Source: JAGLTN01 sp023135255 (GTDB taxonomy: Bacteria; Planctomycetota; Phycisphaerae; Sedimentisphaerales; Anaerobacaceae). Taken from it: 13,001 nucleotides of DNA. The stretch is taken from the NCBI GenBank assembly GCA_030639495.1, contig DAOWCP010000073.1, positions 1 to 13,001 of the forward strand. Reading direction: 5' to 3'. The notes beneath the pieces are model-generated. The model worked only from the letters and a program-made list of their open reading frames with translations. It did not search any database and was not told the DNA's origin. The translations under genes and the position numbers were made by a program. This document shows, one piece after another, positions 8,229-13,001 of the stretch (position 1 is the stretch's first letter; each line of letters opens with the position of its first letter).

Positions 8229-9161
8229 TTACTCGCCCCCTTCTGCAAAGTGACGTATGCCAGCCATCGTAAACTCAACCACATGCTCAATACCTTTTGA
8301 TATATCAGCAGCTTTTTCGTCAGTAAAATCAGCTGAATTTTTATCATGATGAAGAAGTTGCAACAGCTGAGCAACAAAAGATCGTACGCACTTTATTGCT
8401 CTGTCAGAATCAAGACCCGGACAAATATCTATAAAAGCCTTCTGCAAAGCCGTTGTAACCGGACCGATTACCTCACGGTAAAAAGTCTCAAATCCAAGCC
8501 TTGGATTTATCATTTCTCGCAGCATTAGATTTATAAAAAACCTGCCTTTGTGACCCTCTACCAAAGGCTCAATAAATGCATCTGCAAAAACACGCAGCAA
8601 TTCTTCCAGCGCAGGTGAAGGCTTCTCCATAAACTCGCCTATCGCACGAACTCTTTTTTCACGCATATAATCCATTCTGCGATGAAAGACCTTAACATAA
8701 AGATTATCTTTCCCACCAAAATGGTAATTCACCGCCGCAATATTACAATCTGCATCTTTAACTATCTGACGAACTGTGGTGGACTCAAAGCCATTTTGTG
8801 AAAACAACTTCTCCGCTGAATCCAAAAGCCGCTCTTTAGCCCGCCTGCTGTCATCATTACTATCCTGGTAATTATCATCGCCTCCAGATCCGCCTTTACT
8901 ATTCATCCCAGCCTTATCATTACCACCAAGACAATCATCATCGCATACAGATCGGCCATCACCATCACCCCCAAGTCGACCGTCATCATCACCCCGAAGT
9001 CGACCATTATCATCGCCTCCATATCCGCCTTTACTATTCATCCCAGCCTTATCATTACCACCAAGACAATCATCATCGCATACAGATCGGCCACTATCAT
9101 CACCCCGAAGACAACCATTATCATTAAGCTCACCACTTTTATTAGCTAATGTATCTTTCAT
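8229..9161 (-). CDS. TetR/AcrR-family repressor with a repetitive Asp/Gly/Cys-rich N-terminal extension
   Basis: Residues about 105-310 are an ordinary TetR regulator: helix-turn-helix region around STTVRQIVKDADCNIAAVNY (127-146), then HFGGKDNLYVKVFHRR, and a helical ligand/dimer domain with DUF1956-like CerR-type flavour. It heads the efflux operon and likely represses it, being relieved by a pump substrate. Unusual is the first ~105 residues: about 24 Asp and 25 Gly, five Cys (17, 28, 32, 73, 77) with CDDDC twice, and a 45-residue repeat unit (SVCDDDCLGGNDKAGMNSKGG present twice). ATG 9161 is chosen because GAGGT lies 8 nt upstream and a good promoter precedes it. Alternative start M86 would give a 225-residue protein of normal TetR length and has AAGG upstream, as does M41; so the extension may be untranslated in part. 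The frame stays open and gap-free, favouring translation. Confidence 0.85.
   Translation of the reverse strand: MKDTLANKSGELNDNGCLRGDDSGRSVCDDDCLGGNDKAGMNSKGGYGGDDNGRLRGDDDGRLGGDGDGRSVCDDDCLGGNDKAGMNSKGGSGGDDNYQDSNDDSRRAKERLLDSAEKLFSQNGFESTTVRQIVKDADCNIAAVNYHFGGKDNLYVKVFHRRMDYMREKRVRAIGEFMEKPSPALEELLRVFADAFIEPLVEGHKGRFFINLMLREMINPRLGFETFYREVIGPVTTALQKAFIDICPGLDSDRAIKCVRSFVAQLLQLLHHDKNSADFTDEKAADISKGIEHVVEFTMAGIRHFAEGGE
8871..9093 (-). repeat. 135-bp-period tandem duplication within the regulator gene
   Basis: 8871-8958 and 9006-9093 are identical at 87 of 88 bases, offset by exactly 135 bp (45 codons), so the frame is kept. The DNA between is made of shorter related units (CATCACCCC...AAGTCGACC repeated). 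The single difference changes Ser to Tyr (residue 47 versus 92). Near-identity points to a recent, probably unstable, duplication. Confidence 0.9.
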
Positions 9162-9198
9162 TTCAAATACCTCGCAAAAACAACCATTTTCAAACTAA

Positions 9199-9227
9199 AG
9201 TATAAAACACTTGTTTTAATTTGCCAA
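9199..9227 (-). promoter_or_regulatory. sigma70-type promoter of the tetR-OMF-MFP-RND operon
   Basis: On the minus strand TTGGCA (9222-9227) and TATACT (9199-9204) are separated by exactly 17 nt; each matches consensus at 5 of 6 positions. Transcription would start near 9192, leaving about 30 nt of leader before ATG 9161 with GAGGT as binding site. Confidence 0.65.
9203..9218. promoter_or_regulatory. 16-bp palindrome, likely TetR-type operator
   Basis: TAAAACA-CT-TGTTTTA has perfect 7-bp arms and sits between the -35 and -10 hexamers, overlapping the -10 of the operon promoter. This is the usual position for an autoregulating TetR-family repressor whose gene is next. Binding is inferred. Confidence 0.55.
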
Positions 9228-9285
9228 GCTAAAAATTAAAAATTTCCCAAAATGCACTGAAAATCCCTGCCGAAAACAAAAATTC

Positions 9286-9463
9286 ACCCGAAATTCACCA
9301 AATCCCAAAAAAAATCCCCGTTTAAACCCCAAAAACCCACAAAAACCCCATTTACCCCCTGTTATTTTTGGTCAAAAACCGTCAAATCACCGTCATTTCT
9401 CGGCAAAAAAGGAAAAAAACCGGAAAAAAGGGAAAAAAAGGCAAATTTTTTAAAATCGATTTT
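9286..9463. repeat. left arm of a long, diverged inverted repeat
   Basis: The reverse complement of this A-rich stretch recurs at 11598-11790. The best core is 9325-9463: shared blocks include CCCAAAAACCCACAAAA, CATTTAC.CCCTG, TTATTTTTGGTCAAAAA, GTCAAATC, GTCATTT.TCGG, a run of short GGAAAAAA units and GGCAAATTTTT.AAAATCGATTT. An outer block CCGAAATTC.CC is shared at 9288-9299. Identity of the core is about 80% by eye, with small gaps in the A-runs. No coding frame is supported. Confidence 0.75.
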
Positions 9464-9733
9464 GGTAAAAATGGAAGATTTTGGTTCTCAGCAGGGAAAA
9501 TATGGTAAATAAATCAGAAATTCTCAGCCGAGAAAGGAATATTTTGAGCAGGAACGCAAAGGATTGGGGATGTTTTTAGTGAGTGTTGGGAGGCTTGACG
9601 GGAAATATTGGGTATTGGGAGAGTTATATATAGAGGAAAGAAGCTTGGCAAGGCTGGGAAATGTTGGGATGTTAATGGATTATGAGAGCGGTGAAAAAGA
9701 TGGATTTCAAAATGGGTTAGGGGTGGTTTTGGT
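9464..9733. other. non-coding, G-rich spacer
   Basis: No gene or RNA is recognised. The plus strand carries repeated TTGGG-like words, including four GGG runs at 9588-9619 with loops of 9, 7 and 4 nt, which could form a loose G-quadruplex. Nothing else is supported. Confidence 0.5.
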
Positions 9734-9762
9734 TTGACAATTTTGCGTTTTGGGCTTATTTT
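9734..9762 (+). promoter_or_regulatory. probable promoter of the URO-D-like/rhaM pair
   Basis: A perfect -35 TTGACA (9734-9739) and TATTTT (9757-9762) are separated by 17 nt. Start of transcription near 9769 would give a leader of about 165 nt containing the whole of repeat copy B. Confidence 0.45.
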
Positions 9763-9800
9763 GGTGTGTGAATGACTTATTTTGTAGTTATACTGATTCC

Positions 9801-9914
9801 GATTGAATTTTCGCTGTCGCGGCTCTCCGCGTTCCGTTTATCCGCGGGTAAATAACTTAAAAATAAGAAGTTATGGATTTATTCGCGAACGTTTACCACC
9901 CTTAAGGGTATATA
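9801..9914 (+). repeat. palindromic repeat element, copy B (upstream of URO-D-like gene)
   Basis: From TTTATCCGCGGG (about 9837) to AAGGGTATA it matches copy A at about 90%. It has 22 extra GC-rich bases (TGTCGCGGCTCTCCGCGTTCCG) just before that block. The hairpin TAACTT...AAGTTA and the outer CGCG/CGCG pairing are kept; the palindrome ACCCTTAAGGGT is at 9898-9909. It ends about 19 nt before the start codon of the next gene, right next to its ribosome binding site. Confidence 0.8.
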
Positions 9915-9933
9915 TTGCTAAAGGAGCAGTTGA

Positions 9934-11037
9934 ATGAACTCAAAGGAAAGAGTTAGAATCGCCCTTACTAACAAGGGTACGCCTGACAGGATTCCAATTC
10001 AGTTTGATCTTTGTAAATCGCTGACTGAGCACTTCGCCAAAGAGCTGGGAGTCGCCGCGGAATATGCGTGGAGCTATTACGAGGATCTGACTTACCGGAT
10101 ATCAGCTAATGAGATAAGGACCAGGCTCGGCAGTGATGTGGTGGTTGTGGGTGGGACGGTTGCTGATGGTTTCGAGCCTGTAGTTGTTCAGGACGATATC
10201 ACCTTAAATGAGTTCGGTATGAAAATGAAACCTACCGCTCTTTATGTTGAAGTTGTTGGCTGTCCGCTGAAAGATGCAAAATCAAACGCTGATATCGAAG
10301 CTTATGATATGCCGAATGCTTATGCTAAGGGGAGATTCGATATTGCGAAAAAGGAAATTGAAAAGTTCGGCAAAGACTATTTTGTTATTGGTGATTGTGA
10401 GCTTAGTATCTTTGAGCTGGCATGGCATCTGACGGGGTTGGAAACTTACATGATGGCATTGGCGATGGGTGACGAATGGATCGAAAAGCTGAACGATAAG
10501 GTGGAGGAATGGACGACTGGATTAGCGGTTCAGCAGGTGAAGCTTGGAGTTGATGCAATCTGGTTCGGCGAGGATTTGGGGAGTCAGACTTCTACTTTGA
10601 TATCGCCTGATATGTGGCGGGAAAGGTTTAGGCCTCGCTATGAGCGGATGTTTAAAAAGCTTCGCGAGATTAGGCCGAACCTTGTAATTATTATGCACTC
10701 CGATGGCGCTGTCGCCCCGCTGCTTAATGATTTTATTGAGATGGGTGTTGATGCTTATAACCCTGTTCAGCCTAATGTGCCAGGCTCGGATCCGAAAGAG
10801 CTTAAAAATGAGTATGGGGATTCGATGGCATTTTTCGGCGGGATAGATCAGCAGCAATTGCTGCCCGAAGGGGACGAGGCAAAAATCAGAGATGAAATTA
10901 AATACCGATGCAGTGTGCTTGGTGACAAAGGCGGATATCTGCTGGCGCCGGCGCATATCATTCAGACTGATGTTAGGCCTGAGACTGTTAAGATAATGAT
11001 CGAGGCAGCTAAGGAATTCGGCAAGTATACCCTTTAG
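9934..11037 (+). CDS. uroporphyrinogen decarboxylase-like (URO-D superfamily) protein, not HemE
   Basis: 367 residues with the URO-D/methyltransferase TIM-barrel pattern: N-terminal KERVRIALTNKGTPDRIPIQ, central ELAWHLTGLETYM, DAIWFGEDLGSQTSTLISP (208-225) with E213/D214, IIMHSDGAVAPLLNDFIEMGVDAYNPVQP (252-280) with H255, GGIDQQQLLPEG (302-313) and APAHIIQTDVRPE with H341. It lacks the HemE N-terminal RQAGR-type substrate motif, and the MtaA/CmuA-type zinc triad is not complete (H-S-D, not H-x-C), so neither heme synthesis nor a standard corrinoid methyltransferase is supported. Similar proteins often sit in sugar-degradation neighbourhoods in Planctomycetota and Bacteroidota; the actual reaction is unknown. 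ATG 9934 has AAGGAG 7 nt upstream. The last codons and stop are inside repeat copy C. rhaM follows 74 bp on, suggesting co-transcription and a link to L-rhamnose use. Confidence 0.85.
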   Translation: MNSKERVRIALTNKGTPDRIPIQFDLCKSLTEHFAKELGVAAEYAWSYYEDLTYRISANEIRTRLGSDVVVVGGTVADGFEPVVVQDDITLNEFGMKMKPTALYVEVVGCPLKDAKSNADIEAYDMPNAYAKGRFDIAKKEIEKFGKDYFVIGDCELSIFELAWHLTGLETYMMALAMGDEWIEKLNDKVEEWTTGLAVQQVKLGVDAIWFGEDLGSQTSTLISPDMWRERFRPRYERMFKKLREIRPNLVIIMHSDGAVAPLLNDFIEMGVDAYNPVQPNVPGSDPKELKNEYGDSMAFFGGIDQQQLLPEGDEAKIRDEIKYRCSVLGDKGGYLLAPAHIIQTDVRPETVKIMIEAAKEFGKYTL

Positions 11038-11075
11038 GGTAGTAAATGCCCGCGGATAAACGGGGCAATTCAATT
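11026..11075 (-). repeat. palindromic repeat element, copy C (short form, overlaps gene end)
   Basis: In reverse orientation to A and B it reads CCGTTTATCCGCGGG then CATTTACTACCCT.AAGGGTATA, i.e. the outer parts of copy A without the roughly 40-bp interior hairpin. The junction lies between the two CGCGG words of A, as expected from a deletion between short direct repeats (or gain of the hairpin in A/B). It starts within the URO-D-like gene and includes its TAG stop. Confidence 0.75.
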
Positions 11076-11111
11076 AGGGTCAGTGCAGTATTATAATGAA
11101 GGAGAATTTGC

Positions 11112-11426
11112 ATGAGACGCAGCGCTTTTAAGATGAAACTAAAAGCTGGTTTTGAACAGGAATATAAAAAGCGACATGACGCGATCTGGCCTGGGTTGAG
11201 TGCAGAACTTACTAAGGCCGGCGTATATGATTATTCGATCTATCTTGATGAGGAAACCTTGACGCTGTTCGCATTTCAAAAGCTGACTAACGATAACACT
11301 GCTGACGAGTTGCCTCGAAGCGCGATAGTTAGAAAGTGGTGGGATTATATGAAAGACATCATGGAGTATGATGAAAATGATGAGCCCATAGCGATCGAGC
11401 TGAAGGAAGTTTTTCACATGGATTGA
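11112..11426 (+). CDS. rhaM: L-rhamnose mutarotase
   Basis: 104 residues, the same length as E. coli RhaM, which interconverts alpha- and beta-L-rhamnose in the cytoplasm so that the isomerase gets its preferred anomer. The conserved residues line up one to one: Y18 and H22 (EYKKRHDAIWPGL), Y41 (YDYSIYLDEE), W76-W77 and YM.DIM (RKWWDYMKDIM), and a C-terminal ELKEVFH close to E. coli's ELQEVFYL. Dimeric alpha/beta ferredoxin-like fold. ATG 11112 is preceded by AAGGAG with 7 nt spacing. It lies 74 bp after the URO-D-like gene on the same strand and has no other rhamnose genes in the window, so the rest of the pathway is elsewhere. It may act on related deoxy-sugars such as L-fucose. Confidence 0.92.
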   Translation: MRRSAFKMKLKAGFEQEYKKRHDAIWPGLSAELTKAGVYDYSIYLDEETLTLFAFQKLTNDNTADELPRSAIVRKWWDYMKDIMEYDENDEPIAIELKEVFHMD

Positions 11427-11507
11427 CCGAGCGGCTGGTGGAAGCGGGCAATTTTTAGGCGGAAATTTCATTAAATTGACCAGATTTGCGGCGGATTTGG
11501 GGTGATC

Positions 11508-11527
11508 TTTTACGCATTTGCGTAAAA
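11508..11527. promoter_or_regulatory. 20-bp palindrome of unknown role
   Basis: TTTTACGCA-TT-TGCGTAAAA has perfect 9-bp arms around 2 nt. It is about 80 bp after the rhaM stop. It lacks a downstream T-run in either direction, so it does not look like an intrinsic terminator; it resembles a dimeric regulator's operator. Confidence 0.5.
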
Positions 11528-11597
11528 TGGGCGCTGAAAAATTTGGTGGTGAGGGTTTTTGTAAGTCATTTTGGGTGTTTTTGGGTGGATTTGGGGA

Positions 11598-11790
11598 AAT
11601 CGATTTTCAAAAATTTGCCTTTTTTCACCTTTTTTCCGATTTTTTCCCTTTTTTTCCCTTTTTTTCCGAAAAATGACCACGATTTGACCCTTTTTGACCA
11701 AAAATAACAGGGTGTAAATGGGGGTTTTGTGGGTTTTTGGGTTAATAGCAAGGATTTTTTGTTTTTTTCGGCGAATTTCGGCTGAAATTT
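11598..11790. repeat. right arm of the long inverted repeat
   Basis: Reverse-complement partner of 9286-9463. The TTTTTGACCAAAAATAACAGGGTG.AAATG block (from 11691) and the GGGTTTTTGGGTT block (11731-11743) match closely; farther out, GGCGAATTTCGG (11770-11781) matches an outer block of the left arm. The T-rich run TTTTTTCCC repeats explain the long but meaningless open frames seen here on both strands. Confidence 0.75.
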
Positions 11791-12140
11791 TTTGATTTTA
11801 AGAGTATTGAAGCAGGATTTGTTGGATTTGGGTTCCGTCTTTGTCCCTGCGGGACTACGACGCGACAAGCGGCTGGGGGGAAAAGATAAAAGCAACCACG
11901 GATTGCGCGGGTTACGCAGATTTTTTAAAAAAAGGAAAGAAGGTGAAATTGGGGGAAAGGTAAAAAAAAACTTCAAAATTTGGAAAAAATATCTTGACTT
12001 ATTCTCTAATTGAAAGTAGGGTGCTGTCATCAATTTGGGTATGGAAGTGTCAGCGTCAATTTGTTTTTTTATTATTATGTGGAGAGATTGTATTCGAGAA
12101 TTGTAGTGCTGATGGGAGCATAGCAGGGAGATTATGATTT
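11791..12140. other. non-coding spacer with degenerate small repeats
   Basis: No gene is supported. It holds a small hairpin GTCCC-TGC-GGGAC (11843-11855) and three imperfect tandem 9-mers CACGGATTG, CGCGGGTTA, CGCAGATTT (11897-11923), followed by a purine-rich stretch. Similar CACGGATT-type strings are seen as intergenic debris in many bacteria. Confidence 0.45.
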
Positions 12141-12170
12141 TTGAAAAAAGGGAAAGGAGGTAAATTTAAT
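12141..12170 (+). promoter_or_regulatory. possible promoter of the LamG-domain gene
   Basis: TTGAAA (12141-12146) and TTTAAT (12165-12170) with an 18-nt spacer; the match is modest. The spacer includes AAGGAGGT, a strong Shine-Dalgarno-like string with no start codon after it. A leader of about 85 nt would contain the palindrome CCCGCGGG. Confidence 0.3.
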
Positions 12171-12261
12171 AAACCCGCGGGAAGGGTAGGTACATATTCT
12201 GCTGAATGCTGTCGGCTAATGTAAATTTTTATTAACGTATGTATTTTGAAGGAGATCTATT

Positions 12262-13001
12262 ATGTTTAAAAAATTATTGGTTTTACTGTTATTGGTTGCA
12301 TTAACAGCAGGCGTAGCAAGTGCTGAGCTTCGTGCCTGGTACAAATTCGATGAGACTTCCGATGCGAATGTGGCTGACTCATCAGGTAACGGTTTCAATA
12401 CCGTTGTTAGTAACGTGGGTACAACACCCGAATGGGATACAGAAGGTGCAATAGGCGGTTGCTTACAGGAGACTGGTTTATGGACGGCAATGTATGTCGA
12501 CGTTCCGGCTGCAGTTTTCTCAACAATGAGCACGCAGGCAACATTCGCATGGTGGGCGCAGTTGACACCTACTTCTGTTGGTGGTGGCTGGTTCACCGGT
12601 AATGACGGAAGCGGGGATATGATAAAAGCTATACCTTATCCTTCTGGCGACAATTGGTACGGAGTTTACAGAGCAGGTAGTACTACCACTAACTGGTGGT
12701 GGGGCTACGGTGCCGCTTCCCCGGTAGGTGAATGGCATCACTTTGCACTGGTATTTGACTCGGTGGCCGATATTAAGAAGCTTTACTTTGACGGCGATGT
12801 TGTCAGTAACCCAGGTATAACTGAAGGTGACTCAATGGCTGATATTGATGTATTCAAGCTTTTTAGCAGAACAGCAGCTGCACCAGCGGCTTGGGATGTC
12901 TTCAAAGGTAAGATGGATGATTTCAGGATATATGACGAAGCCCTTTCAGATTCTGAAATAGAAAGACTTAGTACTCCGATAATCGCTTCTGAGTTTATGC
13001 C
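12262..13001 (+). CDS. secreted LamG-like (concanavalin A-like lectin fold) domain protein, 3'-truncated by window edge
   Basis: The frame from ATG 12262 is open through the window end (246 codons seen). GAAGGAG ends 7 nt before the ATG. Residues 1-21 (MFKKLLVLLLLVALTAGVASA) are a clear Sec signal peptide. The domain starts at once with LRAWYKFDET...VADSSGNGFN, the typical opening of LamG-like jelly-roll repeats, and includes GEWHHFALVFDS, KLYFDGDVV and closes with GKMDDFRIYDEALSDSEIERL at about residues 216-236. Such domains bind carbohydrates or mediate adhesion in exported planctomycete proteins and often end in a PEP-CTERM tag; whether this one does lies beyond the window. The many Trp residues (WW and WWW) fit a sugar-binding surface, but the ligand is unknown. 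Confidence 0.88.
   Translation, partial: MFKKLLVLLLLVALTAGVASAELRAWYKFDETSDANVADSSGNGFNTVVSNVGTTPEWDTEGAIGGCLQETGLWTAMYVDVPAAVFSTMSTQATFAWWAQLTPTSVGGGWFTGNDGSGDMIKAIPYPSGDNWYGVYRAGSTTTNWWWGYGAASPVGEWHHFALVFDSVADIKKLYFDGDVVSNPGITEGDSMADIDVFKLFSRTAAAPAAWDVFKGKMDDFRIYDEALSDSEIERLSTPIIASEFM

Noticed and set aside
8871..9093. CRISPR-like array from the repeated units
   Set aside because: The repeats are in-frame coding sequence with only two full copies at a 135-bp period and no unique spacers.
9934..11037. Assignment as heme biosynthesis enzyme HemE
   Set aside because: The N-terminal substrate-binding arginine motif of true uroporphyrinogen decarboxylase is absent and the context is sugar-related.
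11508..11527. Intrinsic terminator of rhaM
   Set aside because: The stem is not followed by a T-run on either strand, and the 2-nt loop is unfavourable.
9286..11790. Calling the segment an insertion sequence or transposon
   Set aside because: No transposase or recombinase is encoded and no target-site duplication could be identified; only the inverted arms are supported.
11486..12033. Open frames on both strands in the Phe/Lys-rich stretch
   Set aside because: They arise from T- and A-runs of the inverted repeat arm; encoded proteins are low complexity.
12216..12741. Minus-strand frames opposite the LamG gene
   Set aside because: The plus-strand frame has a signal peptide, binding site and domain match; these are its shadows.

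Overview
The window looks like chromosomal DNA from a Planctomycetota bacterium, probably of the anaerobic Phycisphaerae/Sedimentisphaerales type. This is inferred from a PEP-CTERM surface protein, a secreted LamG-fold protein, a remnant of a formylglycine-generating-enzyme-like domain, a URO-D-like enzyme paired with L-rhamnose mutarotase, moderate GC and A/T-rich spacers full of degenerate repeats. No ribosomal or other marker gene is present to fix the lineage.

Layout. Positions 1-643 hold the 3' part of a PEP-CTERM protein gene that is open to the left window edge. A tRNA-Arg(CCT) lies on the minus strand (740-812). An A/T-rich gap follows, with a C-terminal fragment of an FGE/SUMF1-like domain (922-1152, minus). 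A secreted protein of unknown function is encoded at 1311-2213 (plus). It converges on a four-gene minus-strand operon running from 9161 to 2246: tetR-like regulator, outer-membrane factor (OMF), membrane-fusion protein (MFP), RND pump. The first three genes are 0-3 nt apart, but the MFP-RND gap is 148 bp and contains a structured repeat. A good sigma70-type promoter with a 16-bp palindrome overlapping its -10 lies just upstream of the regulator gene, which suggests autoregulation of a tripartite efflux system.

From about 9286 to 11790 there is a different kind of segment. A two-gene plus-strand pair (URO-D-like enzyme, then rhamnose mutarotase RhaM) lies inside two diverged A-rich inverted repeat arms (about 9286-9463 and 11598-11790). 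Inside these, the URO-D-like gene is flanked by inwardly facing copies of a second, shorter palindromic repeat (copies B and C); the third clear copy (A) is in the efflux operon. Copy C supplies the URO-D-like stop codon. No transposase or integrase is visible.

The window ends in the 5' part of a secreted LamG-domain protein gene (from 12262).

The most unusual points are the Asp/Gly/Cys-rich, internally duplicated ~105-residue N-terminal extension on the TetR-like regulator, the A/B/C repeat family, and the long inverted repeats around the URO-D-rhaM pair. I do not see a clear defence system, CRISPR array or other large new system.
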